DNA of 64,000 nt from Breoghania sp. (lineage in GTDB: Bacteria; Pseudomonadota; Alphaproteobacteria; Rhizobiales; Stappiaceae). The notes under the pieces were generated by a model. The model saw nothing but the letters and a program-made list of their open reading frames with translations, was not told the DNA's origin and made no database searches. The position numbers and the translations under genes are program-made. Position 1 is the first letter of the stretch. Every line of letters starts with the position of its first letter. Shown here in pieces: positions 21,757-29,442 of the stretch. The stretch is taken from NCBI RefSeq assembly GCF_963674635.1, contig NZ_OY771475.1, forward strand, positions 1,798,001 through 1,862,000, in the 5' to 3' direction.

Positions 21757-22245
21757 GTTCGTCCCCATTCATTAGCACGCGTTCCGGGCCGCCCGTTCAA
21801 GACCCAAGCCCGTCCGGCGCCGACACCAGTCACAGCGATTGCCGATCACTTTTCTCTGGTGGTCATTCTTAACCAAGAATTACAGCGCGATCGTTAACGC
21901 ACCGTCTCGCCGGATCTCGTCGCCTTGCGAGTTCACACAGGTTTGTGGCCAAAGTGCGCCGTTGCGGGATCACGACAAACGCGTATGGCGTGCCGTTTGT
22001 TGTTCGCGGGCGGAACGGGGTGCTCTGGCGTCCAGAGCCGATACCGTCGATCGCGTTTCCCCTCCCCTGTCCCTGCCGACCGGTGCGGGTGCGGCAAAAC
22101 GGCATCCAATTGAGACTTTCCATAAACTTGAGTTTTTAATACACGTTTTATTGCGCAACCTCGGCAAGCCATCCGCCAGTCGTTTCTTGCCATTCAGTCC
22201 GGCCATCCCGGTGGCCAGCCCGTTGCCGCGATCACGAGACGTTCC
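21757..22245. other. divergent regulatory region between lipoprotein gene and hutW
   Basis: These 489 bases hold no supported gene. They contain a CtrA-like site at 21869-21883 (TTAA-N7-TTAC, one mismatch) 113 bases upstream of the lipoprotein gene, and the palindrome-bearing hutW promoter candidate at 22110-22140. The rest shows nothing I can assign. Confidence 0.45.
22110..22140 (+). promoter_or_regulatory. candidate hutW promoter with inverted repeat operator
   Basis: TTGAGA (22110-22115) could serve as -35 and TTTAAT (22135-22140) as -10, with a long 19-base gap. Between them lies the inverted repeat AAACT-TG-AGTTT (22124-22135). A palindrome inside a promoter of heme-use genes fits an iron-responsive repressor such as Irr or RirA, but the sequence does not match a consensus I can confirm. 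The ATG is about 106 bases downstream. Confidence 0.35.
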
Positions 22246-23628
22246 ATGTCCCCGACACCGACCGCCCCTGCCGACAAACCCGCGCTGCGGGTCCAGGATC
22301 TTTTTGCCCAGACCGGCGGCGATCCCTTTTCCAATGCCTTTGCTCGGAAAACCGCGATCCATCCGCGCACAACCGCACGCCCTGTCGCAGCTCAGGATAT
22401 GGACGCGACCTGGGAGGTGATCAGGAAGGAGCCGCGCACCGGCAAGTCGGTTGCCTATCTGCACATTCCGTTTTGTGAAAACCACTGTCTTTTCTGCGGC
22501 TTCTACCAGAACCCCTGGCGCACAGAGCATTCGCGCAATTATGCAGACGCCATCATTCGGGAGCTGGAAACGGGCAAGCATGATCCCGCGCAGGCGCACG
22601 GACCGATCCATGCGGTCTATTTTGGCGGCGGGACTCCAACCGCGCTCGATGCGTCGGATCTGACGCGCATCATCGAGGCCGTGCGCGAAAATCTGCCGCT
22701 TGCCCCCGATTGCGAGATCACCATAGAGGGGCGGATCTACAGCTTCGGGATCGACAAGGCGCGCGCCTGTTTCGAGGCAGGCGCCAACCGGATATCGCTG
22801 GGCGTCCAGACCTTCGACACGCAGCTGAGGCGGCGCATGGGCCGGAAGGTCTCTGGCGAGGAGGCGATGGCATTCCTGCGAGAGCTGAGCGCGCTGGAGC
22901 AGGGTGCGATCGTCATCGATCTGATCTTCGGCTTTCCCGGACAGACACAGGAGATGTGGGCGCGGGACGTGGAAACGGCGGCGAGCCTCGATCTGGACGG
23001 TGTCGATCTCTACGCGCTGAACCTGCTGCCAAACAGCCCGCTCGCCCTTTCCATCGCCAAGGGCAAGCTTGCCCCCCAGCCTGCCCAGAGCGAAATGGGC
23101 CACTATTATCGCCTCGGCCACGAGATCCTTGCCGGGCGGGGGTGGGAGGCGATTTCAACCAGTCACTGGCGGCGTACGACCCGCGAGCGCAATCTCTACA
23201 ATCTGCTGGTGAAATCCGGCGCGAACTGCCTCGCCTATGGTGCCGGCGCGGGGGGAACCCTCGGCAATGTTTCCTATCGTCTTGAAAGCCGCCTCGATAC
23301 CTATCTCAAGGCCGTGCATTCCGGCCGCAAGCCCCATGGGTTCATGATGTATGCGCCGACAAGCTTCGACTTTCTCAAGGAGTTGAAGGCCCAGATGGAG
23401 GTGGGGATGCTGCATGTCGAGCGCCTGCAGGATGCGCTCGCCAGCCATCATTTCAAGACGCCGGCCGGTCAGATCCGCCCGCTCTTCGACCAGTGGCAGG
23501 AAAGCGGCCTGCTGGAACAATCGAACGGATGGGCAAGGCTCACCACGGCAGGTCGGTTCTGGCAGACAACCATGACCCAGAGCCTGCTGCACTGGATCCA
23601 GCAAAACGCCCCGGCCCGCGCCGCCTGA
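22246..23628 (+). CDS. hutW: heme-utilization radical SAM protein HutW/ChuW
   Basis: Radical SAM enzyme of 460 residues in the anaerobic heme-opening (ChuW/HutW) group, which cleaves the porphyrin ring and frees iron without oxygen. The [4Fe-4S] cluster motif is CENHCLFC at Cys77, Cys81 and Cys84, followed by GFYQNPW. The SAM-binding FGGGTPT and the HemN-like GVQTF and FGFPGQT blocks follow in order. The sequence is HemN-related, but the N-terminus and the C-terminal portion (GTLGNVSYRLE, YLKAVHSGRKP) are the HutW type, and the companion hutX gene follows. Expression is likely iron-controlled. The start has only a weak ribosome site, so a few residues either way are possible. Confidence 0.88.
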   Translation: MSPTPTAPADKPALRVQDLFAQTGGDPFSNAFARKTAIHPRTTARPVAAQDMDATWEVIRKEPRTGKSVAYLHIPFCENHCLFCGFYQNPWRTEHSRNYADAIIRELETGKHDPAQAHGPIHAVYFGGGTPTALDASDLTRIIEAVRENLPLAPDCEITIEGRIYSFGIDKARACFEAGANRISLGVQTFDTQLRRRMGRKVSGEEAMAFLRELSALEQGAIVIDLIFGFPGQTQEMWARDVETAASLDLDGVDLYALNLLPNSPLALSIAKGKLAPQPAQSEMGHYYRLGHEILAGRGWEAISTSHWRRTTRERNLYNLLVKSGANCLAYGAGAGGTLGNVSYRLESRLDTYLKAVHSGRKPHGFMMYAPTSFDFLKELKAQMEVGMLHVERLQDALASHHFKTPAGQIRPLFDQWQESGLLEQSNGWARLTTAGRFWQTTMTQSLLHWIQQNAPARAA

Positions 23629-23702
23629 CGTTCCGTTCCCGATCAATCGCAAACGTCGCCAGCGCATGTTGCGCCCGATCATGACACATGGAAGGACCAT
23701 TC

Positions 23703-24218
23703 ATGTTTGCCATCCCCTCCGAACTCCAGGCTCACATCCGCACACGTCTTGCCGAAGACCCCGGCGCGGTGATCGATCATGTCGCCCGCGATCTGGGCAC
23801 AACGCCCGCCGCTGTCATCCGATGCCTGCCGCCCGAGGAAGCGCGCGTTGTCGATGGGGGGCTTTTCGAGGACGTGATGCTGGCCTGCGCGGAATGGGGC
23901 GAGATGACCATGATCGTTCACACGGACGACGTGATCCTGGAGGCGAAGGGCTGCATACCGCGCGGAAAGAAGGCGCACGGTCATTACAACCTGCACGGCG
24001 CACCCATCGGCGGTCATTTCAAGTATGAAAACTGCGCCATGATTGCCTTCGTCTCGCGCAAGCTCTTCACCAGCGACACCCGCTCCATCCAGTTCTTCAA
24101 CAAGGATGGCGGCTGCATGTTCAAGATCTATCTGGGTCGGGACGAACAGCGAAACCTGCGTAGCGATCAGGTGGCACATTTCGAGGCGCTGCGCGACCGG
24201 CTGGCGGACGCCGGATAA
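23703..24218 (+). CDS. hutX: cytosolic heme-carrier protein HutX
   Basis: Intracellular heme-binding/trafficking protein of 171 residues in the HutX/ChuX family, which receives imported heme and passes it to degrading enzymes. Family blocks are visible: the N-terminal helix pair with LPPEEARVVDGGLFEDVM, GEMTMIVHTDDVILEAKG, GHYNLHG, and FVSRKLFTSDTRSIQFFNKDGGCMFKIYLGRD. I took the ATG at 23703 because GGAAGGA lies seven bases before it; an ATG five codons earlier overlaps this ribosome site. It follows hutW by 74 bases in one transcript and ends three bases from the stop of feuQ on the other strand. Confidence 0.9.
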   Translation: MFAIPSELQAHIRTRLAEDPGAVIDHVARDLGTTPAAVIRCLPPEEARVVDGGLFEDVMLACAEWGEMTMIVHTDDVILEAKGCIPRGKKAHGHYNLHGAPIGGHFKYENCAMIAFVSRKLFTSDTRSIQFFNKDGGCMFKIYLGRDEQRNLRSDQVAHFEALRDRLADAG

Positions 24219-24221
24219 GGC

Positions 24222-25718
24222 TCAGGCTTCCTCGCTGGCGGCAGGCAGATCCAGACGTGTCTGCAGGCCGCCAAGCGTTGCCTCATCGAGCGAGAGACGG
24301 CCGCCATAGAGCCCGGCCAGCTCCGAGACGATGGAAAGGCCAAGCCCGGATCCCGGTACGGTCTCATCGAGACGCTTGCCGCGCTTGACCGCCAGCTTGC
24401 GTTCTTCCTCGCTCAGCCCCGGCCCATCATCTTCCACCACAAATGCAAGCCTTGGGCGCGCGCCACGTTCGTCCTCCACCTGCCAGACGGACAGGCTGAC
24501 GACGGAGTTCGCCCATTTGCACGCGTTGTCGAGGAGATTGCCGAGCATCTCCTCCAGATCCTGACGCTCGCCGCGAAAGCGCAGGGCGGACGGAACATCG
24601 GCGACGATATCGAGACCGCTCGCACCATGGATCTTGCCCATGGCACGCACCAGCCGTTCGGCGACGGGCGCGACGTCGGTCGCCACGCCGATCACGCGGC
24701 GTTGCGCGGCCATGCTGGCACGGTCGAGATGGTGCTCGATCTGGGTGCGCATGATGGCGGATTGCTCGGCCACCTTTTCCGCCAAAGGCCCCCTGGCCGC
24801 CCGCGCCTCGTTCGTGATCACCGAAAGCGGGGTTTTCAGAGCATGGGCCAAATTGCCGACATGTCCGCGCGCGCGTTCCACGGTTTCCCTGTTCACCGCG
24901 ATGAGCGCGTTCAGCTCCATGGCAAGCGGGGCCAGTTCGCTTGGCAGGTCCTCGTCGATCTTTTCCGCGTCCCCGCGCCGTACGGCAGCAAATGACGCGC
25001 GCAACCGGTCGAGCGGGCGTGTGCCGATTTTCACCTGCAACAGAACCGCGCCGAAGAGCCCCAGCGCGAATACCGAAAGCGTGATCGCCACCTGCCGCGC
25101 GAACTTGGAGATTTCATGGCTGAGCGCGGAGGTTTCGCCCGCCACCGCCACCACGTAGCCGCGGTCCGGGCCGAAGGAAATCACGCGCTGGCTGACACGG
25201 ACCTCCTCGCCCCCCGGACCGGTTGCGTAGTCGCGCCACACGCCATCCTTGGCGAAAACCTCCGGCAATGAGAGCGTGTCGCCCAGAAGGGAGGGAGAAG
25301 CGAAAAGAACATCGCCGGTGGCCTTGTCGGTCACGGTCCAGTACCAGCCCGAAAGCGGCACCCGGAACCGCGGTTCTCCCGGCAGATCGATGCTGGCCGA
25401 TGAGAGATCGGTTCCCTCGGCGACATTGACGTCTGCTTGACCGGGTTGCGTTCCCTGCCCGTCCGGGCGGTCTTCCGTGATGCCCTGTTCGCCGCCAGAG
25501 ACACTGTCCCCACCTGCGACAGCCTCCTGACGATCGGTTACACCGGCCAGCGCGCCGATCACCACGGTCACATAGAAGTCGATGCGCTCGTCGAAAGCCC
25601 GCTCCCCGGCAGCCCGGTAGAGCTGCACCAGAACGATGCCCGCGATCAACAGGGAGACGACCGACCACACGGCTGCTGCAAGCAGCATGCGCAGGGTCAG
25701 GGAGCGAATACGTTTCAC
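24222..25718 (-). CDS. feuQ: sensor histidine kinase FeuQ
   Basis: PhoQ/FeuQ-type kinase of 498 residues. The first membrane helix is near residues 8-30. A large periplasmic sensor follows (about 30-200), with an acidic, low-complexity insertion around 65-95 (GGEQGITEDRPDGQGTQPG). Then come a second helix, a HAMP segment, HisKA with its acceptor in LAHALKTPLSVITNEA, and an HATPase with LLDNACKW, EDDGPGL and GSGLGLSIV. In Rhizobium leguminosarum FeuPQ was tied to high-affinity iron uptake and in Sinorhizobium to cyclic glucan export and osmoadaptation. Identification rests on the partner's close FeuP match and on linkage to cycHJKL. It starts two bases after the feuP stop. Confidence 0.82.
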   Translation of the reverse strand: MKRIRSLTLRMLLAAAVWSVVSLLIAGIVLVQLYRAAGERAFDERIDFYVTVVIGALAGVTDRQEAVAGGDSVSGGEQGITEDRPDGQGTQPGQADVNVAEGTDLSSASIDLPGEPRFRVPLSGWYWTVTDKATGDVLFASPSLLGDTLSLPEVFAKDGVWRDYATGPGGEEVRVSQRVISFGPDRGYVVAVAGETSALSHEISKFARQVAITLSVFALGLFGAVLLQVKIGTRPLDRLRASFAAVRRGDAEKIDEDLPSELAPLAMELNALIAVNRETVERARGHVGNLAHALKTPLSVITNEARAARGPLAEKVAEQSAIMRTQIEHHLDRASMAAQRRVIGVATDVAPVAERLVRAMGKIHGASGLDIVADVPSALRFRGERQDLEEMLGNLLDNACKWANSVVSLSVWQVEDERGARPRLAFVVEDDGPGLSEEERKLAVKRGKRLDETVPGSGLGLSIVSELAGLYGGRLSLDEATLGGLQTRLDLPAASEEA

Positions 25719-25720
25719 CG

Positions 25721-26425
25721 CTATGCGCTCTCGCCACGAGCGGTTTCGCTGTCCGATCCCGGAGCGTCCGGATCGTTCAGACGGTATCCGAGCCCGCGAA
25801 CAGTCTCGATTACATCGGTGTCGAGCTTCTTGCGCAACCGCCCGATGAACACCTCGATGGTGTTGGAATCACGATCGAAGTCCTGATCGTAGAGATGTTC
25901 GGTCAGTTCCGTGCGCGAGACGATGCGACCGGTATGGTGCATCATATAGGCAAGCAGGCGGTATTCATGGGACGTGAGTTTGATGAGGCTGCCCTTGCAG
26001 GTCACGCGCGAGGTGCGTGTATCGAGCCGCACCTCCCCGCAGACAAGTTCGTTGCTGGCATGCCCGGCCGCCCGCCGCAACAAGGCGCGCAGGCGGGCAA
26101 GGACTTCCTCGATGTGGAAGGGCTTTGCGACATAATCATCCGCCCCCGCATCGATGCCCGCCACCTTGTCCGACCAGCGATCGCGGGCCGTCAGCAGCAG
26201 CACCGGCATGGTGCGACCATCGCCGCGCCATGTCTCAAGGACCGTAAGCCCGTCCATCTTCGGCAGGCCGATATCAAGCACCACCGCATCGTAGGGTTCG
26301 GTATCACCGAGGAAATGCCCATCCTCGCCGTCCGTGGCCGTATCGACCGCGTAACCGGCCTCCTTCAGGGCTTCCACGAGCTGACGGTTGAGATCGGGAT
26401 CATCCTCGACAACGAGCAGCCGCAC
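25721..26425 (-). CDS. feuP: OmpR-family response regulator FeuP
   Basis: A 234-residue regulator. The receiver has EDD at 7-9, the phospho-acceptor Asp in VVLDIGLPKMDG near residue 51, and the lysine in VAKPFHIEEVLARLRAL. The C-terminal winged helix includes SRTELTEHLYDQDFDRDSNT and RGLGYRLND. The stretch ARDRWSDKVAGIDAGADDY together with DQDFDRDSNTIEVFIGRLRKK is the FeuP type as I know it. It is followed two bases later by feuQ and preceded by a small PepSY-like gene at 26499-26789, an arrangement like feuN-feuP-feuQ. A tail of about 15 polar residues follows the wing. Confidence 0.85.
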   Translation of the reverse strand: MRLLVVEDDPDLNRQLVEALKEAGYAVDTATDGEDGHFLGDTEPYDAVVLDIGLPKMDGLTVLETWRGDGRTMPVLLLTARDRWSDKVAGIDAGADDYVAKPFHIEEVLARLRALLRRAAGHASNELVCGEVRLDTRTSRVTCKGSLIKLTSHEYRLLAYMMHHTGRIVSRTELTEHLYDQDFDRDSNTIEVFIGRLRKKLDTDVIETVRGLGYRLNDPDAPGSDSETARGESA

Positions 26426-26498
26426 GGCGCATCTCCTTGGTTTCTGCTTGCGGCCCCGGTCGGTTTTCGGGCCGATATCCTTTCACCGGTTCGCCCGG

Positions 26499-26789
26499 TC
26501 AACGTCGCATCAAGATCTGGCCGGTTCTTGCATCGATGACCAGATGCTCGACCCGCGCGCCTTTCAGCACATCGACCAGATAAACCAGTCCGCCGGAGCG
26601 CCGGCACAATTCGGCACGAACGATCTGGCCGCCACCGATGCCACGCATGATGGCGCCCAGAGGTTTCGCCTGTCCGGCACTGACCGCGCCACGCATCTCG
26701 CCGCCGTTCAGGCAGCCTGCGCCTGCCACAGACGGCGCGACGACAAACAGCGCGCCCACCAATGCGAGCACGCAAACCGATATCCGCAT
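26499..26789 (-). CDS. small exported PepSY-like protein, FeuN candidate
   Basis: A 96-residue exported protein. The signal peptide (MRISVCVLALVGALFVVAPSVAGA) is followed by a cysteine-containing region and a PepSY-like fold recognisable from GGGQIVRAELCRRSGGLVYLVDVL and the closing VIDARTGQILMRR. It lies 73 bases upstream of feuP on the same strand. In Sinorhizobium, FeuN is a small periplasmic protein next to feuP that restrains FeuQ kinase signalling; size, export and position match, so it is a fair FeuN candidate, though I cannot compare sequences. The start at 26789 removes a long open upstream extension without coding character. Confidence 0.7.
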   Translation of the reverse strand: MRISVCVLALVGALFVVAPSVAGAGCLNGGEMRGAVSAGQAKPLGAIMRGIGGGQIVRAELCRRSGGLVYLVDVLKGARVEHLVIDARTGQILMRR

Positions 26790-26880
26790 TTTCAGGCCCT
26801 TGGCCGCACAGTGATTCATGATCGCCAAACCTAAGGGTATGAGCGTGAACGGCACATGAATGATACCACGCGATGACCCG

Positions 26881-27408
26881 TCAAGCCTGACCGGCCCGTT
26901 TTTCCGCCGAGCGTTGCCAGACATAGACGCCGAGAACGGAGGCGCCCATCCCGTAAAAGGCGATGAGGAAGCCCGAGATCGCCGCCAGCGCATTGATCGC
27001 TGCGACATCTCCGCGCCAAAGCGCGCGCACCAGGGTCAAGGCCAGGGCCACGAAACAGAGCGCGTAGCCCAGCCCGAAGATCGGACGCCAGGTTCTCTGC
27101 AACAGGCCGGTGGCGCGCCCCTCTTCGCGCATGGTGGCATTGACGTTGGCGAGCATGTCCGCCCACTCGTCCCGCCGTTCGATTTCCACGGCCCGGATGG
27201 CATTCGCGGTGGTCTCCGGGTCGATGCGATAGGCCTCTTTGATGGCTTGCGGCGAAGCGCTTGTCGAAAGACGTGCTGCCAGCGCATCGATGACCGCCTG
27301 CCCCGCCTCGCCCAGCTGTCCGCCCGTGTGTTGCGAAACGAGACGTTTGAGAAGCGGCGCGCCCACTTCCGCCAGAATGGGAACGAGCAAAGCAATCGGA
27401 AAAGCCAT
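26881..27408 (-). CDS. GTA-type holin with three membrane segments
   Basis: A 175-residue protein of the 3TM holin family described for gene transfer agent release. It makes lesions in the inner membrane so that the endolysin can reach peptidoglycan. After an amphipathic N-terminal part (MAFPIALLVPILAEVGAPLL) and a charged cytoplasmic region comes the diagnostic RTWRPIFGLGYALCFVALAL segment and then a membrane pair including AISGFLIAFYGMGASVLGVYVW. The start has AAGGAG just upstream. It is encoded 35 bases after the endolysin gene, forming a lysis cassette. It is the last gene of the GTA locus in the direction of transcription. Confidence 0.85.
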   Translation of the reverse strand: MAFPIALLVPILAEVGAPLLKRLVSQHTGGQLGEAGQAVIDALAARLSTSASPQAIKEAYRIDPETTANAIRAVEIERRDEWADMLANVNATMREEGRATGLLQRTWRPIFGLGYALCFVALALTLVRALWRGDVAAINALAAISGFLIAFYGMGASVLGVYVWQRSAEKRAGQA

Positions 27409-27443
27409 GGGAGGCTCCTTCTTTCCATTCAGAGAGAACAGGA

Positions 27444-28331
27444 TCAAAGCCGCGAGATCAGCACCCGCCATTCATCGCGATAGCGCCATGCAATGAGGAT
27501 CGCGACAAGCAGCGCGACGACAAGCGCGCCGCCCGACACAAGGAACCAAAGGTCAAAGGCGCTTGTGACGTCAGCATCTGTGGAGGCGACCACCGCCGCC
27601 CCACCTGCACACACAGCACCGCTCGTGGCCTGCAGGCTCGCCTGTCGGGCCTTGAGCGCCCGCGCAAGCGCCGCCCGCGTCGCCGGACCTGCGATGCCGT
27701 CAACAGAAAGCTGGGGATGGGCTGCCTGAAAAGTGCGAATGGCGGCGATCGTCAGGGGGCCAGCTATCCCGTCGATCGCGCCGCGGTAGAGTTTCAGCGT
27801 GTGCAACTGACGCTGAAGGGTGGAGATCTCTTCCGCCGTATTCGGCGCAGCATGTCCACTGTCCGCGTCAGCGGCGTCCCCGCGCTTACCGCCGTATCGC
27901 CCGCGAAAGATGAGATCGGCTTCCGCGGCACGACGACGTTTAAGGCCCGGCCATGCGCGCCCCCCCGCCTTGATCCACTGCATCAGCGAGGTCTCTGCGC
28001 GTTCGGGTTGCCCCTTGCGATAATGCGCGACCCAGGAGGCATTATGGATACGCCCGGTATTGAAATCGAAGGACACCGCCCCGTCGAATGCGTGTTCAGC
28101 CTTGAAAGCGTCTGTCGCTTTCACCCGGCGTTCGAACCGGCGCAAATCCTGTTCAAGCTGGGCGAGGGCTTGTTCGCGGGTGATGGTCATGCCCGCCTTG
28201 GGCCGGATCCCGCCTGCCCGCGCCGTATGTCCAACCCCGATGGTCCAGACGCCGGCCACATCCCGATAGGCACGCAGCACAATGCCTTCGTGGGCGGCGA
28301 CAAACGCCTTCCCCCGTTCACTCGTTTGCAT
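27444..28331 (-). CDS. GH24 endolysin with peptidoglycan-binding domain and C-terminal anchor
   Basis: A 295-residue phage-type lysozyme that cuts the glycan strands of peptidoglycan. The GH24 catalytic residues are Glu15, Asp24 and Thr30 in AHEGIVLRAYRDVAGVWTIG, followed by GVGHT. The domain ends near residue 150. A PG_binding_1 domain follows (about 170-230; LYRGAIDGIAGPLTIAAIRTFQ), then a C-terminal membrane segment (LWFLVSGGALVVALLVAILIAW). The C-terminal anchor is unusual among free endolysins and would tether the enzyme to the membrane. It precedes the holin gene, so release depends on both. The frame extends upstream to 28415 through AT-rich DNA, but the ATG at 28331 is the natural start. 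Confidence 0.88.
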   Translation of the reverse strand: MQTSERGKAFVAAHEGIVLRAYRDVAGVWTIGVGHTARAGGIRPKAGMTITREQALAQLEQDLRRFERRVKATDAFKAEHAFDGAVSFDFNTGRIHNASWVAHYRKGQPERAETSLMQWIKAGGRAWPGLKRRRAAEADLIFRGRYGGKRGDAADADSGHAAPNTAEEISTLQRQLHTLKLYRGAIDGIAGPLTIAAIRTFQAAHPQLSVDGIAGPATRAALARALKARQASLQATSGAVCAGGAAVVASTDADVTSAFDLWFLVSGGALVVALLVAILIAWRYRDEWRVLISRL

Positions 28332-28444
28332 AATTGAATCCTTATAGGCCGGAACAGCCCCCACAGACCGCTTAGTATTTTTAACTATTATTATAGTATA
28401 ATATTTGTATTTCAATTACTCATAATATAGACTTTATCTTCTGA

Positions 28445-29437
28445 ATGAGAATGAATACACACTTCTTATTTCCCTTTCAGGCGATTCTCATGGCGAACAA
28501 TTTTTCCGACTATTCGTCATCGATCATTGACCGCGCCTGGGCTGGCCCTCGGGCGAAATGGATCGGCAGGGTGCCATCGATGATGGATGCCGAAGAAAAC
28601 ATGATGCTCTTTGAGATCACGCGGACATTTCCTCGCAAGATCGAGCACATCGTTGACGGGGGGGCGTTTCTGGGAGCCTCCACGGTCTGCTTTGGACAGG
28701 CTCTTTCCTGGCGTGAAAAAAGCACAGATGAGTCCTACGGACGAGAGGCGATCTATTCATACGACCTATTTGAGACCACCGATTATGTTCGCCACTTCGT
28801 CGAAGTGAATTTAAGCCGAAAAGCAAGCAATGACCCGGACTACCTGTTCCGGGAGTACATTCACAATGTTGGCGAGTTCATAAGATACACTTCCGTCATC
28901 AAAGGAGATGTCCGGAATTTTCCATGGAAAGACGATCAACAGATCGATATTCTGTTTCTTGATTTCCTCAATACCGAAAACATAAATGAATTTGCGATAA
29001 CTAATTTCTTCCCGCACCTGATTGCTCAGGAGAGCATTGTCATACAGCAGGACTATTTCCACGAACTGGTTCCATGGATACCCTTGACCATGGAACTGAT
29101 GTCGGATCACTTTGAACATCTGACAACTTGCTGCAGCAGTGCCCTGTTCAAGGTGATCAAACCCATTAAATCCGCCACCTCAGTCCAGATGGCAGACGAA
29201 GTCCGCTCCCTCTCGACGAGTGATAAGATAACGATCTTCGACAAGATACAGACCCGCTTCGCTGAACCGGGCAGGCGAGCCATGCTTGAACTATCAAAAA
29301 TCAGGGCTGTTCTGGCAGACGGCGACATAGACCGTGCAAGGCACATCGCCGACGCGCTTTCGGCCGACTATCTCGCCTTGAAGTGGCCAGCAGAACTGTT
29401 GCGCAGGATGATGATTAACGCGCAGCCATCTCGTTAG
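28445..29437 (+). CDS. methyltransferase-like protein of unknown substrate
   Basis: A 330-residue soluble protein that appears to have a class I SAM-methyltransferase-like fold. HIVDGGAFLGAST near residue 68 resembles the glycine-rich SAM-binding motif I. The strand IDILFLDFLNTENI followed by an acidic turn resembles motifs of the MTase_24 sort. The acceptor is unknown. It is divergent from the endolysin gene and followed six bases later by an alpha/beta hydrolase-like gene, so the two probably form one transcript. Base composition is visibly AT-richer than the flanking GTA genes, which suggests acquisition. The start could also be the ATG at 28490. The methyltransferase reading is tentative. 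Confidence 0.6.
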   Translation: MRMNTHFLFPFQAILMANNFSDYSSSIIDRAWAGPRAKWIGRVPSMMDAEENMMLFEITRTFPRKIEHIVDGGAFLGASTVCFGQALSWREKSTDESYGREAIYSYDLFETTDYVRHFVEVNLSRKASNDPDYLFREYIHNVGEFIRYTSVIKGDVRNFPWKDDQQIDILFLDFLNTENINEFAITNFFPHLIAQESIVIQQDYFHELVPWIPLTMELMSDHFEHLTTCCSSALFKVIKPIKSATSVQMADEVRSLSTSDKITIFDKIQTRFAEPGRRAMLELSKIRAVLADGDIDRARHIADALSADYLALKWPAELLRRMMINAQPSR

Positions 29438-29442
29438 GCTTC

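Noticed and set aside
22246..23628. Coproporphyrinogen oxidase HemN
   Set aside because: The radical SAM core is HemN-like, but the N- and C-terminal blocks and the hutX partner indicate HutW.
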